From assembly GCA_022827095.1 (NCBI GenBank), contig JAJDTP010000004.1, positions 1 through 64,000 on the forward strand: a stretch of 64,000 nucleotides of DNA. Reading direction: 5' to 3'. The number at the start of each line of letters is the position of its first letter. Positions within the stretch are counted from its first letter, which is position 1. Made by a program: the position numbers and the translations under genes. Shown here piece by piece: positions 1 through 9,018 of this stretch. The DNA is from Dehalococcoidia bacterium (GTDB taxonomy: Bacteria; Chloroflexota; Dehalococcoidia; Lucifugimonadales; UBA3495). The notes under the pieces are model-generated. The model was not told the DNA's origin. It did no database searches and worked only from the letters and a program-made list of their open reading frames with translations.

Positions 1-1077
1 CTTGCGGACCGGGTAGTTGATGGTGATCCCCTCGGTGGCGAGGCGCGAGTGCAGTTCTTCGATCAGCTCGCTGCGCACCTCGAAACCCGCAACCCGATTG
101 CACGCCCGGATGATCATGTAGAAATTGATGTTGCTTTTCCCGAAAGCTTCGTATCGGAAGATGGGCTCGGTTTCCGGATCCGCGCCCGGGCACTCCCGGC
201 GCACCGTCTCCATCACCTCCAGGCCCACCGCCCGCACCCGTTTGAGATCGCTTTCGTAGGCCACCCCGCAGGACACCACTACATCCAGCGGATCCTCCGG
301 TTTGCTGAAGTTCGTGATGATGGTTTCCGCAAAGAGCGAATTGGGCACCACCACCAGGTTGTTGGTCCAGGTGTGCAGCCGCGTGCTGCGCCAGCTCACG
401 TCCACCACGTAGCCGTCGATCCCGTTGGACATCTCGACGTAGTCGCCCACGCTGATCAAACCCTCGGTGACTACGTAGGTGCCGGCGAAGAGGTTCGCCA
501 GCGTGGGCTGCAGCGCCAATGCAACCGCCAGTCCCGCGATACCCAGGCCCGCCACCAGGGGGCTGATGTTGATCCCCAGAATGTCCAGGCACACCATGGC
601 CGCCACCGCGATCACGAACCCCAGCACACCGCGGCGGACCAGCGGGAACATCCAGCCGTCGCCGCGGTCCGGATGGGAACGGTGCAGATAGATCTGCAGC
701 CACAGCAGGGTAGCAGAGGCGATGCTGTTGACCAGGGAGGCCCCGATCAGCACCGCGATCACCCCGCTGGTCTTGTTCACCACAACCTGCACCGCCGGCG
801 GCGGCGACAGCACGGTGAGGGCCACGTAGATGCCCGACAGCACGATGAAGGCCGCAAAGGGCAGCCGGATGGCGGCCGCCGTCTTCACGTCGAAATCGAC
901 GCTGGACATGATCGAACGACGCAGCAACCATCGGAAGACCAGGGTGCTGAACAGTACGGCGATGACGATGGCCACCGCCACGATGACGCCGCTGATCAGC
1001 AGGTCAACCCAGGTGGTGTCGGATCCGGCGGCCCAGTGGGACAGCGCCTGCCACCAATCACGGAAAAACTCGCTCAT
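1..1077 (-). CDS. MscS-family mechanosensitive ion channel (partial, C-terminus off the window)
   Basis: Reading leftward from ATG at 1077, 359 codons stay open to the window edge. The protein has three or four hydrophobic segments in its first 190 residues, then the small-residue-rich pore helix typical of MscS (AGLGIAGLAVALALQPTLAN) followed by the beta domain with GDYVEM, WRSTRL and VVVPNSLF. These are the hallmarks of small-conductance mechanosensitive channels, which release solutes during hypo-osmotic shock. The C-terminal alpha/beta domain begins (YEAFGKSNINFYM) but is cut at base 1. No partner gene is visible; the region upstream holds a transposase remnant. Confidence 0.9.
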   Translation of the reverse strand, partial: MSEFFRDWWQALSHWAAGSDTTWVDLLISGVIVAVAIVIAVLFSTLVFRWLLRRSIMSSVDFDVKTAAAIRLPFAAFIVLSGIYVALTVLSPPPAVQVVVNKTSGVIAVLIGASLVNSIASATLLWLQIYLHRSHPDRGDGWMFPLVRRGVLGFVIAVAAMVCLDILGINISPLVAGLGIAGLAVALALQPTLANLFAGTYVVTEGLISVGDYVEMSNGIDGYVVDVSWRSTRLHTWTNNLVVVPNSLFAETIITNFSKPEDPLDVVVSCGVAYESDLKRVRAVGLEVMETVRRECPGADPETEPIFRYEAFGKSNINFYMIIRACNRVAGFEVRSELIEELHSRLATEGITINYPVRK

Positions 1078-1260
1078 AAATCTCCGTTCCGGCGCCTGGG
1101 TTTACTCGACAACGCCACGGGATCACGCCATCACAAGGTGGTCCGCCACGACAACCTCGTCCGCCAATAATGCGCCGCCGGTCAATCCAGGCAATCCGGC
1201 AGTGTCGGCTTGCGTCAACATCGGGTCGCCACCGCCAGTCCTACGGACATCGATGCAAGC

Positions 1261-1603
1261 CTAAACCGAAGCCGAAGTGAAATCTACATTTGCTGTGCCG
1301 GAACCATTGGCGCGGACGTTGCCGGTCAGTTCTGCGGCACGAGCCTGAAGGACGGCGCGACAACGGCGGCTGACTGATTGCTGGCGGTAGGCCAGATCGG
1401 CGAAGAAACTGCCCACTTTTTCCCGCACTGCGGCACGGGTTCCCAGGCACGCATTGGCGGTTGCCTCCTGCCGAACCCAGCCCCAGATGGCGCGATTGGT
1501 CAAGAATCGGGGCGTTGAAGTCCGGACTGTAACTGGGCAGGTTGACCAGGCGCAGGTTCAGGCCCAGTGTGGCCAGGTACGCTCTGATGGCATCACCCCG
1601 ATG
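1261..1603 (-). pseudogene. IS630-family transposase C-terminal remnant, frameshifted
   Basis: Two frames together spell the end of an IS630-type DDE transposase. From about 1600 leftward one frame reads AHRGDAIRAYLATLG and then LVNLPSYSPDFNA, the conserved C-terminal strand region of the family. From about 1503 another frame continues with AIWGWVRQEATAN to a TAG at 1261. A frameshift near 1505 joins them. Only the last ~110 codons are present and the catalytic N-terminal part is missing. Its upstream edge abuts the selB fragment in the same orientation, so this remnant marks the breakpoint that removed the rest of selB. Confidence 0.75.
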
Positions 1604-2154
1604 GGCCGGCGTGGGCGGCCCAGGTCCCGGCGGGTCTCGGTGTCGTTCAGGATGTCGTCGATCATCGCCTTCAGATCGTCGATGCCTTCGCCCGTATAGG
1701 CGGAGACCGGCGCCATGGGATAACCCTCGAAGGCGGTGCCAACCAGGGTGTCCTCAACCTCCGCCTTGACCAGTTCCACCAACTCCTCGTCGACCAGATC
1801 AACCTTGGTGATGACCACCAGGCCACGCCGGATCCGCAGGATGTCCAGGATAGCCAGATGTTCGCGGGTCTACGGCATCACGCTCTCGTCGGTGGCGACG
1901 ATAAGTATGGCGAGGTCGATGGCGCCGACGCCGGCCTGCATGTTCTTGATGAACCGCTCGTGTCCCGGCACGTCAACGATGCTGACCTCGCGGCCGCTGG
2001 GCAGTGTCATCCAGGCGAAACCTAGGTCGACGGTCATCTCCCGTTCCTTCTCCTCGGGAAGGCGGTCGGGATCGATGTCGGTGAGGGCCTTGACCAGGGT
2101 GGATTTACCGTGGTCGACCTGGCCGGCGGTGCCGATTACGAACATGGTGGACAT
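1604..2154 (-). pseudogene. selB: selB (selenocysteine-specific elongation factor) fragment with amber codon
   Basis: The start (ATG at 2154) gives the SelB/EF-Tu GTPase domain: G1 motif [24 protein letters not shown]3 [12 protein letters not shown], and G4 TKVDLVDE after the break. SelB delivers selenocysteinyl-tRNA to in-frame UGA codons. A TAG at 1870-1872 replaces the Gln expected between MP and [11 protein letters not shown], and the same frame then continues as SelB to RRDLGRPRRPI near 1605, where IS630 sequence takes over. Domains II-III and the winged-helix SECIS-binding domain are gone. The gene is therefore dead twice over. It may be a duplicate of an intact copy elsewhere. Confidence 0.85.
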
Positions 2155-2347
2155 TCCGTAGGGAGGGTCGCTCTGCGCTCACTGGGAGCCTGATCGGCGG
2201 CCATTATACTTGACGCTGCCAGACGCCAATAGTACGCAGGCGCAATAGTCCGCTGCCTGTAGAGACGGGGCAAACGTTGCAGGCTCGGCAGCCGATTGGC
2301 GACGCCCGCCGGCAGGCCGGCGACACAAATCTCGATCCGAGGCTGCC

Positions 2348-3664
2348 ATGACCATCCCAGACGCCACGCTCGACCCACAAGACCAACTCCTGAATCGGGC
2401 ACTGCCCGCCATAGCACAGCTCGAAGCGTCTTTGACCGACGAGCGCGAGGCCGCCAGCCTAGCCATCCATTCGCCGGATCTGATGAAGTCCCTCACCAAC
2501 CTCAGACGCGCCATCGTCGAGGAGCGCGACCAACTGGACGCCCTTGATCTCATCGTGCATCGCGGGTGGGCCGCCGAGGAACTCCACTCCAGGATCATCA
2601 GCTGGCTCCTTGATCCATCGGCGCACCACCGGCAAGCCGGCCACTTCATCGCCGCCCTGCTCAGGGCCACATCGGCTCCGTCAAGGTTGCTCGCCGCCGA
2701 CTGGAGCGCCGCCCGGGTTCAACAGGAGTGGGAGAACGTCGTCGACGGACAGTGGGGCTACCTGGACATCCTGATCCTCGATCAGGACCATCAAAACCTC
2801 ATTGCCATCGAGAACAAGACCTTTTCCCAGGAGCACAGCAACCAGCTCACCCGCTACCACCGCGCTCTGGCGCAGGAGTATCCCGACTTCACAAAGCACC
2901 ATATCTTCCTGTCCCCGACAGGCGTCTCACCTTACCTGGAACGGGACCAAGAGCACTGGCAACCGGCCAGCTACTCCGTCATCCACGACGCCATCCGGGA
3001 AGCCCTGGAAGCAGGCGTCGCGGACCTCGACGCGAACGCCCTGCTGCAAATCTACGCCACCACCATCAGGAGAAACGTCATGCCCGATACCAGCATTGAC
3101 CAACAGGCTCGCCGCATCTGGCTTGAACACTGGGAAGCAATCCAGCGCATCGCCGACAACAGGCCCGACTGGATCGGCGACGCCAAGACCATGCTCAGGG
3201 AGGCCATCGCCAAGCACCCATCCTGGGAATTGGATTACGAAGAACCCCAATACGTCCGCTTTCGCGCCGCCGACTGGGATGAATTTCCCAGCAGCAGGGT
3301 CGGCACCGGTTGGGCACCCCAGTCCAATGCTCTGCTCCTCTTTGAGTTCACCTTCGACGATGAGATACCCTACCTGAATCTGGCACTCTCGCCAGCTGAC
3401 CCCGGCAACGCCGAGATCCGGGACCACCTCTTTGACGCCGCCAGGCAAAACCCCGCCGTCTTCAAACCCACCCGCAATTCCCTCCGCGACGGCTGGATGA
3501 TCCTGCACCAAGAACCAGACTACATACTTGAAGCAGCCGACTACGGGCCTGGCTGGGACGACGGCGCCGCCCGGGCGAAGATCGAGGCTTGGATCGACAA
3601 CTTCGCAGCGAAGCAGTTTCCCGAAATGAATCGCATTATCGTGGAGTGCCTGCGACAGCACTAG
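2348..3664 (+). CDS. PD-(D/E)XK nuclease superfamily protein
   Basis: A 438-residue soluble protein. The region around residues 139-157 (YLDILIL, then LIAIENK) gives the D140...E155-x-K157 signature of the PD-(D/E)XK nuclease fold, with a preceding helix-rich part containing HSRIISWLLDP and a following QLTRYHRAL helix. This matches the large group of uncharacterised nuclease-like proteins found as lone genes in defence or accessory regions. The C-terminal half (about residue 250 on) has no motif I recognise. It stands alone: a selB/IS630 wreck lies upstream and transposase debris downstream, which suggests an accessory locus. Substrate and partner are unknown. Confidence 0.8.
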   Translation: MTIPDATLDPQDQLLNRALPAIAQLEASLTDEREAASLAIHSPDLMKSLTNLRRAIVEERDQLDALDLIVHRGWAAEELHSRIISWLLDPSAHHRQAGHFIAALLRATSAPSRLLAADWSAARVQQEWENVVDGQWGYLDILILDQDHQNLIAIENKTFSQEHSNQLTRYHRALAQEYPDFTKHHIFLSPTGVSPYLERDQEHWQPASYSVIHDAIREALEAGVADLDANALLQIYATTIRRNVMPDTSIDQQARRIWLEHWEAIQRIADNRPDWIGDAKTMLREAIAKHPSWELDYEEPQYVRFRAADWDEFPSSRVGTGWAPQSNALLLFEFTFDDEIPYLNLALSPADPGNAEIRDHLFDAARQNPAVFKPTRNSLRDGWMILHQEPDYILEAADYGPGWDDGAARAKIEAWIDNFAAKQFPEMNRIIVECLRQH

Positions 3665-3969
3665 GAAACCTGACGCCAATGCCTTCCACCAATACATTCA
3701 CGAAAACACGGAGCGGCAGGATTGCAAGGAAGATTGGCACATGGTGTTCTGGCACGCTCACGAAGCGATGCACCGGTGGATGGAAGAAAATCCAGTGTGA
3801 CGGTCCGCATGGACCTTGGTGGTGCGCCATGGTGACCGGCAGGATCAATCCGGCATCAGCCACCAGGCGGTGATCGGCGAGGGCGACGCGGATGCGGTCG
3901 GGGCGCTCCGGTGGCAGCATCTATTGAGCGCTCCACGCCGACGCATTCATCCTTCCGGTGGATTGGGGC
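3665..3969. other. Gap with protein remnants, including an IS1380-like transposase N-terminus
   Basis: No intact gene is seen. On the minus strand 3920 to about 3813 reads LPPERPDRIRVALADHRLVADAGL followed by ILPVTMAH, which resembles the N-terminus of IS1380-family transposases, and then similarity is lost. On the plus strand 3675-3800 a short frame ends KEDWHMVFWHAHEAMHRWM then EENPV-stop; it looks protein-like but I cannot assign it. Both appear to be debris of insertion and deletion next to the CoA-transferase gene end. Confidence 0.45.
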
Positions 3970-5172
3970 TTAAACCGCTCCCGCTTCGCGCAGCGCCGCC
4001 ACTTCCGCGCCGCTATATCCCAGTAGCCCGGTCAAGACGGCTTCGGTGTCCTGGCCCAGGGTTGGCGGCGGCGCGAAGTTGTCGGGGCTGCCGGTCTTGA
4101 TGGGGTTGCCGGCGGTCCGGTAGGCGCCGGCGACCGGATGGTCGATTTCCACCACCATGTCGCGCAACTGCACCTGCGGGTCGGCCAGAGCCTCGCCAAT
4201 GTCGTTGACCGGGCCGCCGGGCACATCGTACTTCAGCAGCAGTTGCTCCCACTCGGGGCGCGGCTTGGTCATAAAGCCTGCGGTCAGGGCTTCTTCGAGC
4301 GCATCGCGGTTCTCGATGCGGGAGGGGGCGGTGGTGAAACGCAGGTCTTCATCCATGCCCCGCAGCGCTTCGATTTCGCCGGCCATCATGCGCAGGGTCT
4401 TCATGGCGAATTCCTGGCTGGCGCAGTGAACCTGCAAGTATTTGCCGTCGGAGCATTGGAATGCCCCCACGGGCAGGTTGGACGGATGGCTGGAGCCGAT
4501 GGGCTCCGGCACCTCGCCGGACACGAGGTAGAACTGCCCCAGGTGGGCTTGCAGGGCAATCTGAACGTCTAGCAGGGAGATGTCCAGGCGGCGCCCCTCG
4601 CCGGTGCACCGCCGCCCGTACAACGCAGAGGCGATGCTCAGGGCCGCCACGTAGCCGCCGACCATGTCGCCCACCGGAAAGCCCATGAACACCGGCGGCT
4701 GGCCGGGGTTGCCGGTGACGCTCATCCCACCGCCCATGGCCTGCACGATCCCGTCGAAGCCGGGCCGCTCACGGTACGGCCCCTCCTGCCCGAAGGCCGA
4801 CAGCGAGCAGGCGATGATGGACGGGTTGACTGCCTGCAACGATTCGTAGCCCAGTCCCAGGCGCTCCAGCACCGAGGGTAGGAACGCCTCCAAGACCACG
4901 TCGGACACGGCTACGAGGCGTCGGCAGACCTCCCGACCCTCCGGCGTTCGCAGGTCTATGGTTACGCTCTGCTTGTTGCGGTTGAAGTTCAGGTAATAGG
5001 CGCTCTCGCCGCCGAGGAAGTGGGGGCCGATGCGCCGCGACATATCCCCCACGCCGGGCTGCTCGATCTTGATTATCTCAGCGCCCAAGTCGCCCAGGGT
5101 CCGCGCCGCCATCGGACCGGCGATAGCCTGCGACATTTCGAGGATGCGGACACCCTGCATCGGAGGCGTCAT
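3970..5172 (-). CDS. CaiB/BaiF family (class III) CoA-transferase
   Basis: Family III CoA-transferases move CoA between carboxylic acids through an aspartyl-CoA thioester intermediate. The 400-residue length is normal. The N-terminus (GVRILEMSQAIAGPMAARTLGDLGAEIIKIE) is the family signature, followed by NRNKQSVTIDLRTPEGR and the GFDGIVQAMGGGMSVTG segment. Asp169 in VGDMVGGYVAA matches the position of the catalytic Asp. It is the last gene of a minus-strand run acyl-CoA dehydrogenase, MmgE/PrpD, CoA-transferase (31-bp gap to its upstream neighbour), suggesting activation and beta-oxidation-like breakdown of an organic acid. The substrate cannot be read from the sequence. Confidence 0.93.
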   Translation of the reverse strand: MTPPMQGVRILEMSQAIAGPMAARTLGDLGAEIIKIEQPGVGDMSRRIGPHFLGGESAYYLNFNRNKQSVTIDLRTPEGREVCRRLVAVSDVVLEAFLPSVLERLGLGYESLQAVNPSIIACSLSAFGQEGPYRERPGFDGIVQAMGGGMSVTGNPGQPPVFMGFPVGDMVGGYVAALSIASALYGRRCTGEGRRLDISLLDVQIALQAHLGQFYLVSGEVPEPIGSSHPSNLPVGAFQCSDGKYLQVHCASQEFAMKTLRMMAGEIEALRGMDEDLRFTTAPSRIENRDALEEALTAGFMTKPRPEWEQLLLKYDVPGGPVNDIGEALADPQVQLRDMVVEIDHPVAGAYRTAGNPIKTGSPDNFAPPPTLGQDTEAVLTGLLGYSGAEVAALREAGAV

Positions 5173-5203
5173 ATTCTGCCACCCGTCTTCACTGCCTGGT
5201 GGC

Positions 5204-6601
5204 CTATTCCGCGGACAGCAGGGCTGCCAGGTCTCGCACGTCCTCCATTTCGTCCAGCGATTCTACGGCGGCGATGATTTGCTGCTGGCGTTCCGGGCTG
5301 ATGACGGCTGCGGTAAGGACGGCGAACTTCTCCTTCATTTCGGCCCACGACAGGGCATTCTCCGGGTCGCCCTTGGGGTATAGGATGTCGCTGCGCAGGC
5401 GACGTCCGTCGGCGGTGAAGACCTCAGCCCAGGCGCGCCACTCGCGGGGGAAGTGGGCGTCCACCTCCGGGTCGGTCACGCACTTCACCCGCGGCATGAT
5501 GCGGCTTATCTCCGGGCGGTCAGGCACCCCGTCGGCGTATTCATCCAGCGACGCGCGGCCATAGGCCAGGGCCACCGCCGCGCCGAAGGGCATGGAGAAC
5601 TGCATATCCACGACTGTCCTGGGGTTGACCTTGTCCTCTTCTGGAGACGCTATCACCTTGAAACCGCCGCTGAGTAATCCCACGGTCACTTCCTCGACGT
5701 CATCGGCCTCCAAACCATGGGTGTTGCGGATGTCTATCAGGCAGTCTATGGGTCCCTGCTTGTAACGGCAGCAAGCATGGGGCTTGATTGCCGTACGGGT
5801 AATCAGATATTCGTCCCCCAGGTCTTGCAGCACCAGCGACAGGTCGGGGTTGCCGGAATAGGCTTGCAGGAAGCCGTCGCGCCCCTCGAGGATGGTGGTG
5901 GGGCCGGTGTAGCCGGAGCGGGCCAGCAGGGCCGCCCAGGAACCGCTGTGCGAAGCCCAGCCGGGATGTAATCGCTTGGTCCAGGCTCCCTGCGCCAGGA
6001 ATTCCATGCTGCCGGCGGTCTGACTGCCCGCGATGCCCAGGGCGTGGATGAAGTCGTCGCCCCGCAGCCCCAGCAGCCGCCCGGCCACCACCGCCGCGCC
6101 GAACGCCCCGCAGGTGCCCGTGGGATGGAAGCCTCGGCCGTAATGCTCGGCCGGCTGCAATGCGCGGCCCAGCCGCACGATGACGTCGTACCCCGCAACT
6201 ACTGCGGCGATGAAGTCCTTGCCCGACACATGGGCCAGGTCGGCCATCGAAAGGGCGGTGGGAAAGGCCACCACGCCCGTATGCAGCGACGCCTCGTTGT
6301 TCACGTCGTCCATCTCGATGCTGTGAAAGGCGGTGCCGTTGGCCATCGAAGCGTACTCGGGCAGCACTCGATGGGGCGTACCCACGATCACCGACGGCCC
6401 GGGGCGGTCCAGCCGCCGCAGCGCGTCAACGACGGCGCGCGCCGAGCCGGTGGTGGAGCCATTGAGCGTAACTGCGGCGAAATCCAGGCACAGGTACTTG
6501 GCCCAGTCGATCACCTCCGGCGACAGATCCTCGTACTCGAGCGCCTGCGCGAAGCTGCCCAGGGCACGGGTCATGCCGGTTTCGTTGTTGGTCTGAACCA
6601 T
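5204..6601 (-). CDS. MmgE/PrpD family protein (2-methylcitrate dehydratase-like)
   Basis: A 465-residue member of the MmgE/PrpD fold, which includes 2-methylcitrate dehydratase and cis-aconitate decarboxylase. Visible family blocks are FAAVTLNGSTTGSARAV, the central HSIEMDDVN...LHTGVVAFPTALSMAD block, GRGFHPTGTCGAFGAAVVAGRLLGL, and KPHACCRYKQGPIDC. I chose ATG 6601 because GGAGG lies 8 bases before it; an in-frame TTG at 6619 has no such site. It lies 21 bp after the acyl-CoA dehydrogenase stop and upstream of a CoA-transferase, so it probably dehydrates or decarboxylates an intermediate of the same organic-acid pathway. Confidence 0.9.
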   Translation of the reverse strand: MVQTNNETGMTRALGSFAQALEYEDLSPEVIDWAKYLCLDFAAVTLNGSTTGSARAVVDALRRLDRPGPSVIVGTPHRVLPEYASMANGTAFHSIEMDDVNNEASLHTGVVAFPTALSMADLAHVSGKDFIAAVVAGYDVIVRLGRALQPAEHYGRGFHPTGTCGAFGAAVVAGRLLGLRGDDFIHALGIAGSQTAGSMEFLAQGAWTKRLHPGWASHSGSWAALLARSGYTGPTTILEGRDGFLQAYSGNPDLSLVLQDLGDEYLITRTAIKPHACCRYKQGPIDCLIDIRNTHGLEADDVEEVTVGLLSGGFKVIASPEEDKVNPRTVVDMQFSMPFGAAVALAYGRASLDEYADGVPDRPEISRIMPRVKCVTDPEVDAHFPREWRAWAEVFTADGRRLRSDILYPKGDPENALSWAEMKEKFAVLTAAVISPERQQQIIAAVESLDEMEDVRDLAALLSAE

Positions 6602-6622
6602 GGCGGGGACCTCCAGCAAGTA

Positions 6623-7801
6623 TTACAACCCCGACTCGTATAGGAAGTCGCCGGTGGGGTAGTTGTTGAGCAGGTGGCGGGCGATGACCAGGCGCTGAAT
6701 CTCGTTGGTTCCCTCGCCGATCATCATCAGCGGGGCGTCGCGGAAGTGGCGCTCCAGCGTCAGGTCCTGGGTGTAGCCGTAGCCTCCGTGGATGCGCATG
6801 GCGTCGGTGGCGACCTGCATACACATCTCGCTGGCGAACAGCTTGGCCATTCCGGCCTCCATGTCGGCACGCTCGCCCCGGTCTTTCTTCTCGGCCGCGT
6901 GGAGCACCATCAGGTGGGCAGCCTGTATCTGGGTCACCATGTTGGCCAGCATTATCTGCACGCTCTGGTGTTCTCCGATGGGCTTGCCGAAGGTTTGGCG
7001 CTGCCTGGCGTAGCGCGTGGATTCTTCCAGGGCGGCCCGCGCCACACCGAGGCAGCGGGCGGCAACATTGATGCGGCCCAGCTCCAGCCCGCTCATTATC
7101 TGGTAGAACCCCTTGCCCTCTTCGCCGCCGACCAGATTCCCGCCGGATACGCGGTAGTCGTCAAAGGACAGCTCGCAGGTATCCACGCCCTTGTAGCCCA
7201 GCTTCGGTATGTCCCGCACGACGTTGAACCCCGGCCCCTTCTCGGCGATGAAGATGCTGATGCCGCGCCGGGGCGGGTCGGTATTCGGGTCGGTCTTGGT
7301 GACCAGGGCGAAGGTGTTGCCGTGGCGCCCGTTGGTAATCAGGCTCTTGGCCCCGTTCACCACGTATTCGTCCCCTTCCCGGACGGCGCGAGTCTCGATG
7401 GCCTGAACGTCGCTGCCCGCGTTGGGCTCGGTGATGCAGATGCCGCCGCGCTTCTCGCCGGTGGCCATCAGGGGCAGGAAGCGCTCCTTCTGCTCCGGTG
7501 TTCCGTGGGTCGCGACCATGTAGGCCATGATGAGATGGGAGTTCAGTATCCCGCTCAGGCTCATCCATCCCCGGCAGATTTCCTCGATGACCAACGCATA
7601 GGACGTGACGTCCAGCTCAAGCCCGCCGTACTCTTCGGGGATCACTGCGCCGAACAGGCCCAGCTCCTTCATCCGCTCCACCAGCTCGAAGGGGTACTCG
7701 TCGGCGTGTTCCATTTCCTGCGCGACAGGTTGCACTTCCCGGCGCACAAACTCTCTGATTGTGGAGACCATGCCGCGCTGCGCTTCGGTCAATTGAGGCA
7801 A
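6623..7801 (-). CDS. Acyl-CoA dehydrogenase
   Basis: FAD-dependent alpha,beta-dehydrogenation of an acyl-CoA. The protein shows the N-terminal helical domain (LTEAQRGMVSTIREFVRREV), the FAD/substrate motif GGICITEPNAGSDVQAIETRA, and the C-terminal GYGYTQDLTLERHFRDA and MIGEGTNEIQR segment, where the Glu of GEGT is the expected catalytic base. The reading frame extends upstream through a palindromic repeat, but a TTG at 7801 preceded by AGGAG (about 6-base spacing) gives 392 residues, the normal family length, so the extension is spurious. First gene of the three-gene acyl-CoA run. Confidence 0.93.
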   Translation of the reverse strand: MPQLTEAQRGMVSTIREFVRREVQPVAQEMEHADEYPFELVERMKELGLFGAVIPEEYGGLELDVTSYALVIEEICRGWMSLSGILNSHLIMAYMVATHGTPEQKERFLPLMATGEKRGGICITEPNAGSDVQAIETRAVREGDEYVVNGAKSLITNGRHGNTFALVTKTDPNTDPPRRGISIFIAEKGPGFNVVRDIPKLGYKGVDTCELSFDDYRVSGGNLVGGEEGKGFYQIMSGLELGRINVAARCLGVARAALEESTRYARQRQTFGKPIGEHQSVQIMLANMVTQIQAAHLMVLHAAEKKDRGERADMEAGMAKLFASEMCMQVATDAMRIHGGYGYTQDLTLERHFRDAPLMMIGEGTNEIQRLVIARHLLNNYPTGDFLYESGL

Positions 7802-7857
7802 AATCGCTCCTGAAACCGGCCTGATTTCGTGGCGGCATTTTAGCACGCGCCGGGCGC

Positions 7858-8017
7858 GTAACTGTTCATACTTTAGGAGGTTGTCATTGCGAGGCGCCTG
7901 CGCGGTGGCAATCTCGATGTCGTAGCAGCAACATCTGCACCGAAGAACTTCATTGCCCCAACGGGATTGCCACGCTTCGCTCGCAATGACCCTTTCCCAG
8001 CAACTCTGAGTAGTCAC
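7858..8017. repeat. 160-bp palindromic MITE-like element, copy 1
   Basis: The ends read GTAACTGTTCA and, inverted, GTGACTACTCA. Inside, GTCATTGCGAG at 7883 is mirrored by CTCGCAATGAC at 7990, and CAATCTCG is mirrored imperfectly. Copy 2 at 29458-29617 has the same 160-bp length and the same end sequence. It lies between the acyl-CoA dehydrogenase start and the ferritin-like gene and carries no gene of its own. Confidence 0.8.
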
Positions 8018-8170
8018 CCGGGCGCAGCCAAGTTTGACACCCCATGGGTGGCTAACTAAACTCGCCTGTAACCGCGCTGCCTGACAACCATCGGCGGGTG
8101 TTTCGTTGCGAAACGATGGCAGCCGCGTCCGCTTTCGCCTCCCAACCGCTCAATATAGTGAGGTATCGCT

Positions 8171-8629
8171 ATGCCGGACAAGCCAGAATACCTAGACCTG
8201 CTCAACGACATTCGCCTGCAGGAGCACCGCGCTGGAGTCTGCCTCAAGGCGTGGGCCGACAAGACCGAGCATCCGGGGCTGAAGGCCTGCCTTTCCATGG
8301 TAGCCGAGCGCGAGACCAGCCACGGGGACATCTTCGACCGGCGCATTCGTGAGTTGGGCGGCACCCCCGAGGACAAGGATGACGCCTTGTATGCCGAGCG
8401 GCTGCGCGTGGCCGGTTCGGAAATGACCGACAAGGAAAAGATCGTCTGGATGCGCGAAGCCCAATCTCGTGTAACCCTGCCCAATGTGCGCCAGCGCTAT
8501 GAGGCGGCCTCGGTTGATGAGTCCGTCGACCAGCTGACGCGTTCTCTGATCAAGTGGTTCACCGAGGTGGAGGACGACTCCGGCGCCTCCATGCGGGCGG
8601 TGTACGCCGAGATCGAACGGGAGGACTAA
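8171..8629 (+). CDS. Ferritin-like superfamily protein
   Basis: A 152-residue, mostly helical acidic protein. RLQEHRAG near residue 16 and AERETSHGDIFDRRI near residue 45 give paired Glu/His residues spaced as in a four-helix ferritin-like metal site, and a late Glu-rich helix (KWFTEVEDDSGASM) could supply the last ligands. This suggests a di-iron or rubrerythrin-like protein acting in oxidative stress or iron handling. The family assignment is an inference from the pattern; I cannot name a subfamily. A stub of a flavin monooxygenase starts 4 bp after its stop. Confidence 0.55.
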   Translation: MPDKPEYLDLLNDIRLQEHRAGVCLKAWADKTEHPGLKACLSMVAERETSHGDIFDRRIRELGGTPEDKDDALYAERLRVAGSEMTDKEKIVWMREAQSRVTLPNVRQRYEAASVDESVDQLTRSLIKWFTEVEDDSGASMRAVYAEIERED

Positions 8630-8633
8630 CCGG

Positions 8634-8762
8634 ATGCAATTCGGAGCCTTCTTCGTGGGCCAGCGCCCGCTGCTGCACGGGCAATACGCCGACGAGAGCA
8701 AGATCAATCCCAACCCGGTCAGCTCAATACTCTCTCCGCAATCGCTCACGCTCTTGGGTTGA
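8634..8762 (+). pseudogene. Luciferase-like (LLM class) flavin monooxygenase, N-terminal stub
   Basis: The frame reads MQFGAFFVGQRPLLH and then GQYADESKINPNP, the typical start of an LLM-class flavin oxidoreductase, after which similarity stops and a TGA follows at 8760. Only about 30 of some 350 expected residues remain. The start has GAGG upstream and lies 4 bp after the ferritin-like stop, so the intact gene was once probably the second gene of that operon. The rest seems deleted. Confidence 0.7.
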
Positions 8763-9018
8763 CCGTTGACGATCTGCTGACCTGAGCCGGTTGTGCGATG
8801 GCCGACACCAGCGCCCACTCCGCCTCGATCTCTATGCCTTCAACCTCACCTGCGATGAGGCCAGGGAGCATGGCGGGCTTGTGGAGATAACACCGGCTTG
8901 CTCGGGACCCTATTGGGCGATTGGGGAGAAGTTCGCCGGCGTCCCTGCCCCGTAGATTTCCTCAGGGTGGGTGACGCTTAAAGTCGGATACCTCGTGGTG
9001 TCCGCCGCCTGAGTTGCT
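8763..9018. other. Gap after the monooxygenase stub
   Basis: No assignable gene. A short plus-strand frame ending at TAG 8953-8955 (LDLYAFNLTCDEAREHGG, later EKFAGVPAP) has coding-like composition and could be leftover of the deleted monooxygenase or its neighbour, but I cannot match it. Confidence 0.3.

Noticed and set aside
1870-1872. TAG in selB as pyrrolysine or suppressor codon
   Set aside because: It replaces a Gln, the gene is truncated anyway, and nothing in the window suggests amber recoding.
7802-8017. Extended N-terminus of the acyl-CoA dehydrogenase reading
   Set aside because: The extra 72 codons run through a palindromic repeat; a TTG with AGGAG at 7801 gives the family length.
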